The notes beneath the pieces are model-generated. The model did no database searches. It had not been told where the DNA came from and worked only from the letters and a program-made list of their open reading frames with translations. From Cyclobacterium plantarum (GTDB taxonomy: Bacteria; Bacteroidota; Bacteroidia; Cytophagales; Cyclobacteriaceae): 64,000 bases of DNA. Location of the stretch: the NCBI RefSeq assembly GCF_011290685.1, contig NZ_JAANYN010000001.1:603325-667324 (forward strand). Reading direction: 5' to 3'. The position numbers and the translations under genes are program-made. Of this stretch, positions 25,132-33,718 are shown piece by piece (the first letter of the stretch is position 1; each line of letters opens with the position of its first letter).

Positions 25132-27225
25132 TTACACATTTTCGGTGGAATTTCTAGGCTGATTTTCAGCTTTTGATAACCAAAGGATGAATGCATACTC
25201 CATGGCCAGTTCTTTCAATGCCCTGAACCGCCCGGAAGCACCCCCATGCCCAGCTTCCATATTGGTGTGTAGGAGCAAAAGGTTGTCATTGGTTCGTAAG
25301 GACCTGAGTTTGGCCACCCACTTTGAAGGCTCCCAATATTGTACCTGACTATCATGAAACCCTGATGTGACCAGCAAATGTGGGTAGGCCTGGGGCTTAA
25401 CATTGTCATATGGGGAGTAGGAAAGTATATAATCATAGTAAATTTTATCCTTGGGATTCCCCCATTCATCAAATTCCCCTGTGGTGAGCGGGATACTTTC
25501 ATCCAGCATGGTGGTCACAACATCCACAAAGGGTACGGCAGCTATTACCCCATGAAAAAGATCTGGACGCATATTTATTACCGCTCCAACCAATAATCCT
25601 CCAGCGCTGCCTCCCATAGCAAAAAGTTTTTTGGGATGTACATATTTTTGTTGGATCAAATGTTCCCCGCAGCTGATAAAATCTGTGAAAGAGTTGATTT
25701 TATGCAGCATTTTACCCTCTTCATACCAGTGCCTACCCAATTCCTGTCCACCCCGGACATGAGCCATGGCAAAGACTATACCCCTGTCCAGGAGACTAAG
25801 CCTGCTGGAACTGAAATAGGGATCTGTGCTGAAACCATATGCACCATATCCATACAATAGCAAAGGATTTTCACCTGTTTTGGTAAAACTATCTTTTTTA
25901 TAAACCAAAGAAATTGGTATTTCCTGTCCATCGGCCGCCATGGCCCAAATTCTTTCGGACTGATAATCTTCCGGTTCGTGCCCCCCTACAACTTCCTGAC
26001 GTTTCATCAGGGTCTTTTCCCGGCTGTCCATGTGATAATCGTAGATCGATGAAGGGGTTGTAAGGGAGTTATAGCCATATCGAAGCAGGTCGGTATAATA
26101 TTCGGGATTATTCCCGATCCAAACCGAATAGGTAGGGTCCTGCATGCTGATGGTATGGTTTTTATGACCATCCCATGACCTTATTTCCAGCCGGCTCAAA
26201 CCATTAAAGCGATTGCTGATCACCAGATGATGCCGGAATACTTCGAATTCTTCCAGTAATACATGCTCCCTTCCCGGAACCAGATCCTCCCAATTTGGTT
26301 TTCCTGGAGATTCCACGGGAGTTTTAACCAACTTAAAATTTTTAGCACCATCGGCATTGGTCAGTATGATAAAGAAATCTTCGTGGTGATCCACCTCGTA
26401 TTCCAGGTCCCTTTCCCTTGGGTTGATGACCTTCCAGTCCCCTTCCGGCTGGTCCGCTGAAAGGAACCTGTTTTCAGTGGATACCGTGCTATTACTACTT
26501 ATAAAAAGGTATTTACCGGATTTGGATTTTTTTACGCTTACCGTAAATGTTTCATCTTTCTCTTCGAAAACCAGTGAATCGGTAGCCTGGTTTTTACCAA
26601 CGATATGTTTGAAAATCCGGTTTGGCCGAAGGGTTTTTGGATCCTGTTTGCTGTAAAACAATGTTTTGTTGTCATTGGCCCAGACCATGTTCCCGGTAAC
26701 TTCACTGAGTTGGTCTTCCAATAATTTACCAGTTGTCAGGTTTTTAAAATAGATGGTATAAATCCGCCTACCCACCGCGTCTGCTGCATAGGAAAGCAGG
26801 TGAGTGTTTGGAGAAACAGAAAGTGCATTCACATTCATGTATGCCTTGCCTCTGGCCAGTTTATTGACATCCAATAGAATACTCTCCCCGGCTGAGAGTT
26901 GACCTTCTTTTCTGCAATGAATGGGATATTCTTTACCTTTCTCAAACCTTTGGTAATAAAAAAAACCTTTCTTGAAATAGGGTACGCTGGAATCCTCTTC
27001 CTTTATACGGTTTTTCATTTCTTTGAAAAGGTTGTTCTGCAAAGTTTTGGTAGGTTCCAGGCATCTTTCTTTAAATTCGTTTTCTTTATTGAGATAGTCT
27101 ATCACTTCAGGGTCTTCCCTCTCTTTCATCCAAAAATAATTGTCTGTTCGGGTATGTTGATGAAATTCAAGGATTGTGGGTTTAATTTTTGCGATAGGAG
27201 GAGCTGTATTTTTTTGATTTGCCAT
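25132..27225 (-). CDS. ptrB: Oligopeptidase B, S9 family serine peptidase
   Basis: Prolyl-oligopeptidase-fold enzyme of 697 aa that cuts short peptides, in the PtrB branch usually after Arg or Lys. Residues 1-70 and 430-697 form the alpha/beta hydrolase and residues about 75-420 the beta-propeller. The catalytic residues are visible: Ser540 in GGSAGG, Asp625 in SGFHDSQV and His660 in EAGHGG. RGGQELGRHWYEEGK (491-505) is the conserved family loop. There is no signal peptide, so it is cytoplasmic. It is transcribed away from mscL and is not clearly part of the downstream Anbu operon, which begins 140 bases beyond its stop. Confidence 0.93.
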   Translation of the reverse strand: MANQKNTAPPIAKIKPTILEFHQHTRTDNYFWMKEREDPEVIDYLNKENEFKERCLEPTKTLQNNLFKEMKNRIKEEDSSVPYFKKGFFYYQRFEKGKEYPIHCRKEGQLSAGESILLDVNKLARGKAYMNVNALSVSPNTHLLSYAADAVGRRIYTIYFKNLTTGKLLEDQLSEVTGNMVWANDNKTLFYSKQDPKTLRPNRIFKHIVGKNQATDSLVFEEKDETFTVSVKKSKSGKYLFISSNSTVSTENRFLSADQPEGDWKVINPRERDLEYEVDHHEDFFIILTNADGAKNFKLVKTPVESPGKPNWEDLVPGREHVLLEEFEVFRHHLVISNRFNGLSRLEIRSWDGHKNHTISMQDPTYSVWIGNNPEYYTDLLRYGYNSLTTPSSIYDYHMDSREKTLMKRQEVVGGHEPEDYQSERIWAMAADGQEIPISLVYKKDSFTKTGENPLLLYGYGAYGFSTDPYFSSSRLSLLDRGIVFAMAHVRGGQELGRHWYEEGKMLHKINSFTDFISCGEHLIQQKYVHPKKLFAMGGSAGGLLVGAVINMRPDLFHGVIAAVPFVDVVTTMLDESIPLTTGEFDEWGNPKDKIYYDYILSYSPYDNVKPQAYPHLLVTSGFHDSQVQYWEPSKWVAKLRSLRTNDNLLLLHTNMEAGHGGASGRFRALKELAMEYAFILWLSKAENQPRNSTENV

Positions 27226-27352
27226 CTTGTTAAATTGTATTTTTAAATTTTGTTTTCCGTGCTATTTGTAAAAGTTTTCAATTTATAACTATATTGAAAG
27301 GCTTTAAACTTACATTTTACTAAAATCTTTATTTACTTCAACCAACAAAAGT

Positions 27353-27775
27353 ATGGGATTGATTAAAGAATTCAAGGATTTTGCCGTCAGAGGCAATGTC
27401 GTCGACCTGGCCGTTGCAGTGATTATCGGTGCGGCATTCGGAAAGGTAGTGTCCTCCCTGGTGAATGACATTATCATGCCCCCAATCGGATTATTGGTGG
27501 GGGGTGTGGATTTTACCGACCTGATGGTAGTCCTCAAAGATGCATACCTGGATCCGGCGGGGACAGAAATTGCAGCAGTGACCATAAATTATGGCAATTT
27601 TATTCAGTTTGTGGTTGATTTTTCAATTGTTGCATTGGCTGTGTTTATGATCGTTAAACTGATCAATAACCTGAAGAAAAAGGAAGAAGCGGCACCTACT
27701 CCTCCACCTCCTACGGTTAATAAAACCGAAGTGTTGCTGGAAGAAATCAGGGACTTGTTGAAAAAGCAAGGATGA
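27353..27775 (+). CDS. mscL: Large-conductance mechanosensitive channel MscL
   Basis: Small inner-membrane protein (140 aa) forming a pentameric pore that opens under membrane tension and protects against hypo-osmotic shock. The N-terminal amphipathic start [20 protein letters not shown] and TM1 continuing through [20 protein letters not shown] are diagnostic. TM2 is at about residues 80-103 ([20 protein letters not shown]), followed by the cytoplasmic helix with [12 protein letters not shown]. The periplasmic loop is of usual size. A strong hairpin terminator follows at 27791. Confidence 0.96.
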   Translation: MGLIKEFKDFAVRGNVVDLAVAVIIGAAFGKVVSSLVNDIIMPPIGLLVGGVDFTDLMVVLKDAYLDPAGTEIAAVTINYGNFIQFVVDFSIVALAVFMIVKLINNLKKKEEAAPTPPPPTVNKTEVLLEEIRDLLKKQG

Positions 27776-27790
27776 TAACTCTGGATTATT

Positions 27791-27826
27791 AACCGGTAAA
27801 AGCTTTTATTGTGGCTTTTACCGGTT
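27791..27826. terminator. Bidirectional hairpin terminator between mscL and the HhH-barrel gene
   Basis: AACCGGTAAAAGC (27791-27803) and GCTTTTACCGGTT (27814-27826) form a perfect 13-bp stem around a ten-base loop. The minus-strand gene ends inside the right arm (stop at 27818-27820), so the hairpin overlaps its last codons. There is no long T-run, but the stem itself contains a T-tract on each strand. Confidence 0.75.
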
Positions 27827-29920
27827 AAACTGGTACCGTACCTGAAAGGTGGTTTCTGTTATTTCATTGCCCGCTATCTCCTGCAGTCCGGTGCCAATGC
27901 TCTCCCTATTGGTATAGGTGGTTTTGGCCCATCTTAACCAGAAGGTGATTCGTTGATTTAATTTATATTGCCCCAGCAGATAATACCGGTATCCCTGACC
28001 ATATAAATTAGGTATTGAAAATGCCCACAGTACGTTCCTCTCGTAAAGGAATTGTCTGTTTTCAAAGTCATCCGTATCAAAAAGAGAAAGTCTCCCACTG
28101 AATTTCCAATTTCCCAGGTTGGCCGAGAGGTCCTGCAATATGGCAAAGCCTCTGGTTTTTTGTCCATTTATTTGAAATGAACTTTGTTGAACCCTTGTTT
28201 TGAATTGCCACCACTGATTGGGTTGGTAGGAAAGGCTCCAAACAAAATTTCTCCGTTTTCCTGTAGCCAACTGGTAGTGGTTGCTGGATTGTTCCTCCGA
28301 AACCAGGTTTCTGCTTTTGGTTTCCTCTCTCCACTGGATAAAGGACATCAGTTTTTTATGCGGTCGGTAGGTGAAGCGGCTTAGCCATTCATTTCCTGAT
28401 GAGGGTGCATACATCCGGAAACGTAACCAGGGAAAGGTGAAATAATCGTAATATGCAGACCAATTTATTTTTCTGTTGGGTTTAAAATTGAGTCCTAAAT
28501 ACAATCCTTCTTCGTTGATGGGTCGGGAGCCTTCAGAGAAAGCATTTCCATAAAAAGAGTGAAAGTTTCTATCGAATTTTCTCCAAACCAGAGAAAGGTC
28601 CAGAGATCGATTTAAGCTGCTCATGATCCCGAAAACATGGCCCATTCCCCGGCTTTTTGAAATGGCCGATTCTGCAAAAAAGTAGTGGTTGGCAAAATTA
28701 TAAGAAAAGTAAATACTACCTGTGTAATTGCTTTTGCCCCTGAATTCAAATTGATTGTAAATTCTTTTTAGTGGAAATACCTCCTGGCTGTATCTGGAAT
28801 GAAGAAAATTAGTCCCTAATTGAATACCCTTGTCTGAATTGCGGTATTGCAGGTTGAGGCCGAAATTTTGTTCCCTGGCTTGTCCCTTTTTTTCGATTTC
28901 ATTTTTGGTGCGGTGCAATCCCGAACTGATCAGGGAAGACAAATAGCTTTCAGAAGCTTCCAGGCTGTCCGGGATTACCTGTAAATTTGCACTCCTGGGA
29001 GCAAGGGAAAACAGGCCAGTCAATTCCAAATTTCCGGTTTTGTAAGTAGCAGCAGCTCCTCTGAAAAAGCCGGATTCCAGGACTGAAGTATAGGGCCTCA
29101 GGCCCAGAGAGCTTCTCCTTACCGTGGCTATGGTTTCTGCCCCCTTTCCCACCGAAAAGCCAGAACCAAATACCAATCCTTGACCAAATTGGAGTTGATA
29201 GTCTCCCAAAGCCAGGGTTTTCCAGGGGCCTTTGTCAAAAAGCATAAAATGAAAGGACAAAAAATCAAAACCATACCTTTTGGTTTTTTTATCCCAGATA
29301 AACTGCTCTCCGGCATCTTTTTCGGCAGTCAACCCAATGCTGAAGTCGCCGGGCTGTTGAAGCCGGAACCTGACATAAAGGTCATCAGGGCCACCCAGGT
29401 AGCGGCTGCTGAGTTGACCGTTGCTCAGGGTATCTGCAGGGGTGAATCCTTTTCGGGTTTGCCAAACCCGGCGGTTTCTAAAAATAAGGTAGGCATTTTC
29501 TGCTGCCTGAAAGCGTTTAAATCCAGGCATTTTTTGATTTCCTGAGTAAACATCTTGTCGTATGAAGGGGAGGATATTTTCGATCGTTTCCAGGGTCCAT
29601 CCCGGAATGGCCTGTAGCTCGTAAACGGAAATTAATGGCCCAAATGTATTCCGGTAGTCCAAAAAGGAAGCTAGCTGAAAGGGGCTGAGGATATACAGGG
29701 AGCGGAGCTGTTCGGCAGTGGCTTCTTGCAGGTCAAGTGGGTTTAAATGCACCTGTAAAAGACTCTCATACAGGTCTTCATAGGCAATATCTTCCTCCTG
29801 AAAGGAGAACCGTTCCTCAACAAAACTTTCTAAATCCAACTCTCCGGTTGCAACATTTTGAGCTGAAAGCCGATACATGCCCACCAGTAAAAATAAGCCG
29901 GAAAAAATCAGCGTTTTCAA
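27818..29920 (-). CDS. Outer-membrane beta-barrel protein with N-terminal helix-hairpin-helix domain
   Basis: Exported protein of 700 aa with a signal peptide (residues 1-20, RLSAQ). Residues about 57-120 contain a ComEA-like helix-hairpin-helix region: NPLDLQEATAEQLRSL, then QLASFLDYRNTFGPLISVYELQAIPGW. The remaining 570 residues alternate hydrophobic and polar residues and are rich in Tyr, Trp and Phe, as in a large outer-membrane barrel, and end in TTFQVRYQFNR. No plug or SusC/TonB box is seen. HhH domains in ComEA bind DNA, so a periplasmic DNA-contacting role is possible but unproven; protein contact is the alternative. It overlaps the upstream PorV-like gene by four bases, which suggests a functional pair. 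Confidence 0.75.
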   Translation of the reverse strand: MKTLIFSGLFLLVGMYRLSAQNVATGELDLESFVEERFSFQEEDIAYEDLYESLLQVHLNPLDLQEATAEQLRSLYILSPFQLASFLDYRNTFGPLISVYELQAIPGWTLETIENILPFIRQDVYSGNQKMPGFKRFQAAENAYLIFRNRRVWQTRKGFTPADTLSNGQLSSRYLGGPDDLYVRFRLQQPGDFSIGLTAEKDAGEQFIWDKKTKRYGFDFLSFHFMLFDKGPWKTLALGDYQLQFGQGLVFGSGFSVGKGAETIATVRRSSLGLRPYTSVLESGFFRGAAATYKTGNLELTGLFSLAPRSANLQVIPDSLEASESYLSSLISSGLHRTKNEIEKKGQAREQNFGLNLQYRNSDKGIQLGTNFLHSRYSQEVFPLKRIYNQFEFRGKSNYTGSIYFSYNFANHYFFAESAISKSRGMGHVFGIMSSLNRSLDLSLVWRKFDRNFHSFYGNAFSEGSRPINEEGLYLGLNFKPNRKINWSAYYDYFTFPWLRFRMYAPSSGNEWLSRFTYRPHKKLMSFIQWREETKSRNLVSEEQSSNHYQLATGKRRNFVWSLSYQPNQWWQFKTRVQQSSFQINGQKTRGFAILQDLSANLGNWKFSGRLSLFDTDDFENRQFLYERNVLWAFSIPNLYGQGYRYYLLGQYKLNQRITFWLRWAKTTYTNRESIGTGLQEIAGNEITETTFQVRYQFNR

Positions 29921-30756
29921 GGTTCTGAGAGGTTATAGTTAAAGGAAAAATGATGCGTAAAACCCAACAGGTAATTGCGGCTCATGGCATAGTCGATTTG
30001 ATACCTCCGGGGCTTGAACCCAATACCAAAATACAAATTGTTGGGTTGGGTATTGATGCCTGTTCTTGCCCAAAATTTTTGCTCGAAATTGTATGCTAAT
30101 CCTGCTTTAAACTGTGCTGGTGAAAGCAATTCCTTCTCTGTTTCAAGATTAACCATGAGGTTTTCTGAAGGCCGGTAGGAGATGCCTGCTTTCATGGTGG
30201 TAGGGAGATAATCCCTGCTGTCCTTGCTTATCGCTGATCGGGTTAGGTTGTACATATGGGCTCCAAAAAATAAGCCTGGTATGAGTTCCGCTGTACCTCC
30301 AAACTCAATAACGGGCCGGGCACTTCTGCCGAAACCATCAATATTGGTCTGGAAATAGCTCAGTTTGATTCCCAGGCTGGCCAGTCCCAATTGATTGGCC
30401 AGACCAATGCCAATTTGTTGCTGGTTAAAAAGCGCCGCACCATAGGTTGAAAGCCCGATTCCTATGTTTCCCAATTTGTTTGCAGGAATGGTCAAACCTG
30501 CAGCGAGAGTGGTCAATTCATTTAATCCCAACCGATGGTCATATCCTGCAAATGCGATCAGCTGATCAGGTGCTGTACCCAGGGCCCCAATATTGTTGAA
30601 AACGGCCCAGGGCTCGTTTAGGGTGAGGCTGGCATTTCCTAATCCCATGCTTTGCGCACCTTTCGGGAAATGATCCATACTGTTTTGTGCCCCGCCATTC
30701 CTGATCTGGACGGTAAATAAAAGTATTGTTATCAAAACCCATTTCTCCATTGTCAA
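29917..30756 (-). CDS. PorV/PorQ-like outer-membrane protein
   Basis: Exported barrel protein of 279 aa with a signal peptide (cleavage near GGAQN, residues 20-25). It has the layout of the PorV/PorQ/UPF0164 group: GAQSMGLGNASLTLNEPWAVFNN at the mature start, where small surface-exposed barrels of this group carry a conserved A..N.P sequence, and repeated amphipathic strands to the end (HHFSFNYNL). In T9SS, PorV shuttles cargo and PorQ retains it, but many paralogues of this fold serve other systems. The ATGA overlap with the HhH-barrel gene makes it more likely to serve that protein. Confidence 0.7.
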   Translation of the reverse strand: MTMEKWVLITILLFTVQIRNGGAQNSMDHFPKGAQSMGLGNASLTLNEPWAVFNNIGALGTAPDQLIAFAGYDHRLGLNELTTLAAGLTIPANKLGNIGIGLSTYGAALFNQQQIGIGLANQLGLASLGIKLSYFQTNIDGFGRSARPVIEFGGTAELIPGLFFGAHMYNLTRSAISKDSRDYLPTTMKAGISYRPSENLMVNLETEKELLSPAQFKAGLAYNFEQKFWARTGINTQPNNLYFGIGFKPRRYQIDYAMSRNYLLGFTHHFSFNYNLSEP

Positions 30757-30829
30757 AAAAGCTTAGGGAAAAATAAATTGACAAAGTAATATAATACAAA
30801 AAAATGTATATTAAAAACAATTAAGGAAT

Positions 30830-32281
30830 TTATAAAGGGGCCTTTACATTGATAAAGAAACTTCCGGGACCCGTATTGGTGAAAGAATATTCAAAGCGGA
30901 AAACGGCATCATAGATACCGATAAGGTCTAGACCCAGGCCAAAACCAGATAGGTACCGGTTCGTCAGCCGGGCATTTTCCGGCAACCTGTTGGCATCCCT
31001 GACAAAACCCTGGTCAAAATTGGCGCTCAGGTAGAGTTGAAAGGGAATGATGGAAAACTCTTCAAGGGGCATAAAATCAGAAATATCAAAAGCTACATTG
31101 AGTAATTCATACCGAAGACTGTTTTTATGCACGAAGGTTTGTTGTCCTTCTATGACATTCACCTCATAGCCCCTGATAAAATCAGGTTTATAACCTATAC
31201 CCCTCACCAGGGTATATGGTTGTCTGGAACTGAAGAATGCTGATCCCGAAATTCCCGTTGCAAAGTAGAATTTCCCACCCAGGGGAGTGTATTTGCTGGC
31301 CAGGATAGAAAATTCGGTTTCACTGATATTGTCTCCTGCAAAGAGGCCATATTGTGTCAGGCTCATGTCCAGTAATGTGCCCTGGGTAGCATAAGCCACG
31401 TTATCCCTATGGTCGTGCCGGTACCGGTAGGTAGCCTGAAAATACTTGAGCCTTTGGCTGTCATGGGTAAAGTAGTCAGGATTTTGCTCCAGCACATCTT
31501 CATGTATCCGGGTATTGTGAAAACCCAGCGTCAGGAAATGGGTATTGTAAAAACTACCCCTGAAGTTGTAAGTCAAAAAAGCATTGATGGTTTTTCTGAG
31601 GACATCTTCTTCCTGGTTTTTATAAAAAAATTGTTTGTTGTCTACAGATCTGATGGGAATATTTTTGTTGGTATAATAATTAAACTTGGCTGCCAATCCG
31701 TGCACCTGGTTTTTGTCAAAGTAAGGTATGCTGTAATTCAGGTCAATGGCCTGGGTAAATCCCAATTGCCCTATGATCCTCAATTTTTCATTCCTGCCAC
31801 CTACATTGTTGTGGTCTAACTTAATACCATAATTGACTCTGGAAAAGTCCCTTCCCTGATTGATCCACCATTCCGAAAAATTTCTATCTGCAAGGTTAAA
31901 AATAATGCTGGGCAGAATGTACCATCTTTCTTTTAAGGATACCAGTAATTCCACCTGGTCATCTTCCAGAAAAAGGGGGGTGAGCGTGACGGTAGTAAAG
32001 AGCTGCAGGTTATAGATTTTTTTTTGATCGGCCAGCAATAACTGTACGAAGTCATTCCAATCATATACCTCACCTTCCTCAATATCCATTTCTCTTAAAA
32101 TGATCCTTCGGCGGGTTTTTTCATTTCCTACCACGAATATATTGTTCACAGTCACTCTTTCCGGAGGACTCGATTGCTTTATAGTGTCAATGGTGGGAAT
32201 ATCCCCGGCATGCCCCTGCTGGCTTGCCAAAAAACCTAAAATCAAAAGTAAGAAAAGGGATATTAAAGGTTTAAATGTCAA
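30830..32281 (-). CDS. Omp85-superfamily surface antigen (single POTRA plus barrel)
   Basis: From a TTG at 32281 the protein has 483 aa and a normal signal peptide ([14 protein letters not shown], cleavage near HAGD). A frame-open ATG at 32395 would add 38 residues including an extra hydrophobic stretch and would run into the start of yidD on the other strand, so I prefer the shorter form. One POTRA-like unit is present ([22 protein letters not shown]...[22 protein letters not shown]). The barrel carries the lid motif FIRGYEVNV near the C-terminal third and ends in FFINVKAPL. It is probably an outer-membrane insertion or translocation protein distinct from the one at 11900. No neighbour indicates its client. 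Confidence 0.8.
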   Translation of the reverse strand: MTFKPLISLFLLLILGFLASQQGHAGDIPTIDTIKQSSPPERVTVNNIFVVGNEKTRRRIILREMDIEEGEVYDWNDFVQLLLADQKKIYNLQLFTTVTLTPLFLEDDQVELLVSLKERWYILPSIIFNLADRNFSEWWINQGRDFSRVNYGIKLDHNNVGGRNEKLRIIGQLGFTQAIDLNYSIPYFDKNQVHGLAAKFNYYTNKNIPIRSVDNKQFFYKNQEEDVLRKTINAFLTYNFRGSFYNTHFLTLGFHNTRIHEDVLEQNPDYFTHDSQRLKYFQATYRYRHDHRDNVAYATQGTLLDMSLTQYGLFAGDNISETEFSILASKYTPLGGKFYFATGISGSAFFSSRQPYTLVRGIGYKPDFIRGYEVNVIEGQQTFVHKNSLRYELLNVAFDISDFMPLEEFSIIPFQLYLSANFDQGFVRDANRLPENARLTNRYLSGFGLGLDLIGIYDAVFRFEYSFTNTGPGSFFINVKAPL

Positions 32282-32357
32282 AATGACCCGAAAGTTGATA
32301 GGTGGATGTAGAACTTTAATGTTATTTTTTTTCTTATATGGTATAAATACGATAAAA

Positions 32358-32579
32358 GTGAAGCAAATAGTCAAGAAAATTGCAATATTTCCCATATTGG
32401 TGTATCAATATCTCTTATCACCCTTATTTCCAAGGTCTTGCAGGTATCATCCTACTTGTAGTCAATACATGAAGGAAGCTATTTTGAAACATGGAGTATT
32501 CAAAGGAGGCTGGCTGGGATTGAAAAGAATAAGCAGGTGCCACCCCTGGGGAGGGCAGGGACACGATCCTGTCCCCTGA
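32358..32579 (+). CDS. yidD: Membrane protein insertion efficiency factor YidD
   Basis: Small membrane-associated protein of about 73 aa that aids YidC-dependent insertion. The core is unmistakable: [25 protein letters not shown] followed within 25 residues by [14 protein letters not shown] take the GTG at 32358 as start because it gives the short basic-plus-hydrophobic N-terminus of other YidD proteins; the frame is open further upstream but encodes nothing family-like. Its stop lies one base from the convergent lgt stop. Confidence 0.92.
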   Translation: MKQIVKKIAIFPILVYQYLLSPLFPRSCRYHPTCSQYMKEAILKHGVFKGGWLGLKRISRCHPWGGQGHDPVP

Positions 32580-32580
32580 T

Positions 32581-33687
32581 TTACTCCTCAATGTTTTTTT
32601 TGCTTCCGTTTTTCAGGGCATAAAACACAAGTCCAATTCCAGCAAGAACCAGGGGGATACTCAATGCCTGCCCCATATTGAATGCGAGGTTGTCCTCAAA
32701 TTCTACCTGATTTTCTTTGAAGAACTCCCAAACAAACCGCATTCCAAATACGGATATCAGGAATATTCCCAGGTATAAACCCTCGGGAATGGTGGAGGTA
32801 TACTTCTTCCATCCCAAAAAGAGGAAGGCAAATATCAGCAGGTAGGTAATGGATTCGTAAATTTGGGTAGGGTGTTTGGCTATCCCAAAAGTTTTGACCA
32901 CAGCAAGGTAGTGGCTGCCCTGGTCCCGGATCTCCAAATCAAGAGGAGCATCTGGATCTTCTGCCATGTACTTTTTTGAACTGCTAAACCGGGTCAGGGC
33001 ATACTTGATATCCCTTTCCAAAACGTTTCTCAGGTTCTTTTCATCAAACCCCCCCTTGTTGATCTGTATGTCTATGTTAACAGGTACCCTTCCGGATCCA
33101 GTCAATTCTTCCTTCCGTTCATTGGGTTTATAAGCGGTGATATCTTCAATGGGAAGGTTCATGGTAAGCAGGATTTCCTCCGTATCTCTGGCAAAAACAA
33201 ATCCTGAATCCGTGCCTGTGGCTTTTCCGCCAATTTCTGAATTCATGAGGTTACCAAACCTGATCAATGCCCCTGTCAGCGCAACTACGATCACTATCCG
33301 GTCCACCACCCAAAGGTATGATTGGCCCGGGGTCTTTTTCGCATATAGCCAGAGCGCAAAAAGTATCCCAATGGCCGCTCCATGACTGGCCAGGCCGCCT
33401 TCCCATACCTTCAGTATATCAATGGGGTTGCTCAGGTACCTGGCAGGCTCATAAAAGAGCACATGCCCCAAACGCGCACCGATAATGGTAGCCAGCACCA
33501 TGTAGATGGTCAACCGGTCAACAAGGTTTTCATCCTGCCCCTCTTTTTTGAAAAAGTGTACCATGATCTGCTGGGAAATAATAAATCCTAGGGCGAAAAG
33601 CAGGCTGTACCAACGAAGCCTGTCAAACCCTGAAAAAACCGCCGGATTTGGACTCCAAACCACATAATACAAAATACTGTTGATCAT
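32581..33687 (-). CDS. lgt: Prolipoprotein diacylglyceryl transferase with large internal insertion
   Basis: Inner-membrane enzyme that transfers diacylglycerol from phosphatidylglycerol to the lipobox cysteine, the first step of lipoprotein maturation. This matters here because the window encodes several lipoproteins. Conserved sites are seen: GARLGHVLFYEP, LASHGAAIG with His102, and LTGALIRFGNLMNSEIGG with Arg143 and Glu151, then HPTQIYES near residue 272. At 368 aa it is some 70-90 residues longer than standard Lgt. The excess lies at residues about 165-268, between the catalytic Lgt signature and HPTQIYE, in the part expected on the periplasmic face. It contains GSGRVPVNIDIQINKGGFDEK and further beta-like sequence. 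Confidence 0.93.
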   Translation of the reverse strand: MINSILYYVVWSPNPAVFSGFDRLRWYSLLFALGFIISQQIMVHFFKKEGQDENLVDRLTIYMVLATIIGARLGHVLFYEPARYLSNPIDILKVWEGGLASHGAAIGILFALWLYAKKTPGQSYLWVVDRIVIVVALTGALIRFGNLMNSEIGGKATGTDSGFVFARDTEEILLTMNLPIEDITAYKPNERKEELTGSGRVPVNIDIQINKGGFDEKNLRNVLERDIKYALTRFSSSKKYMAEDPDAPLDLEIRDQGSHYLAVVKTFGIAKHPTQIYESITYLLIFAFLFLGWKKYTSTIPEGLYLGIFLISVFGMRFVWEFFKENQVEFEDNLAFNMGQALSIPLVLAGIGLVFYALKNGSKKNIEE

Positions 33688-33718
33688 TGCTTCTGTTTTT
33701 TTAGCTAATTGCCTAAAG

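Noticed and set aside
27346-27375. TTG-N19-TACTTTTG promoter-like match (minus strand) at the mscL start, for oligopeptidase B
   Set aside because: It falls on the mscL start codon and coding sequence and would imply a leader of about 115 bases. I could not separate it from chance.
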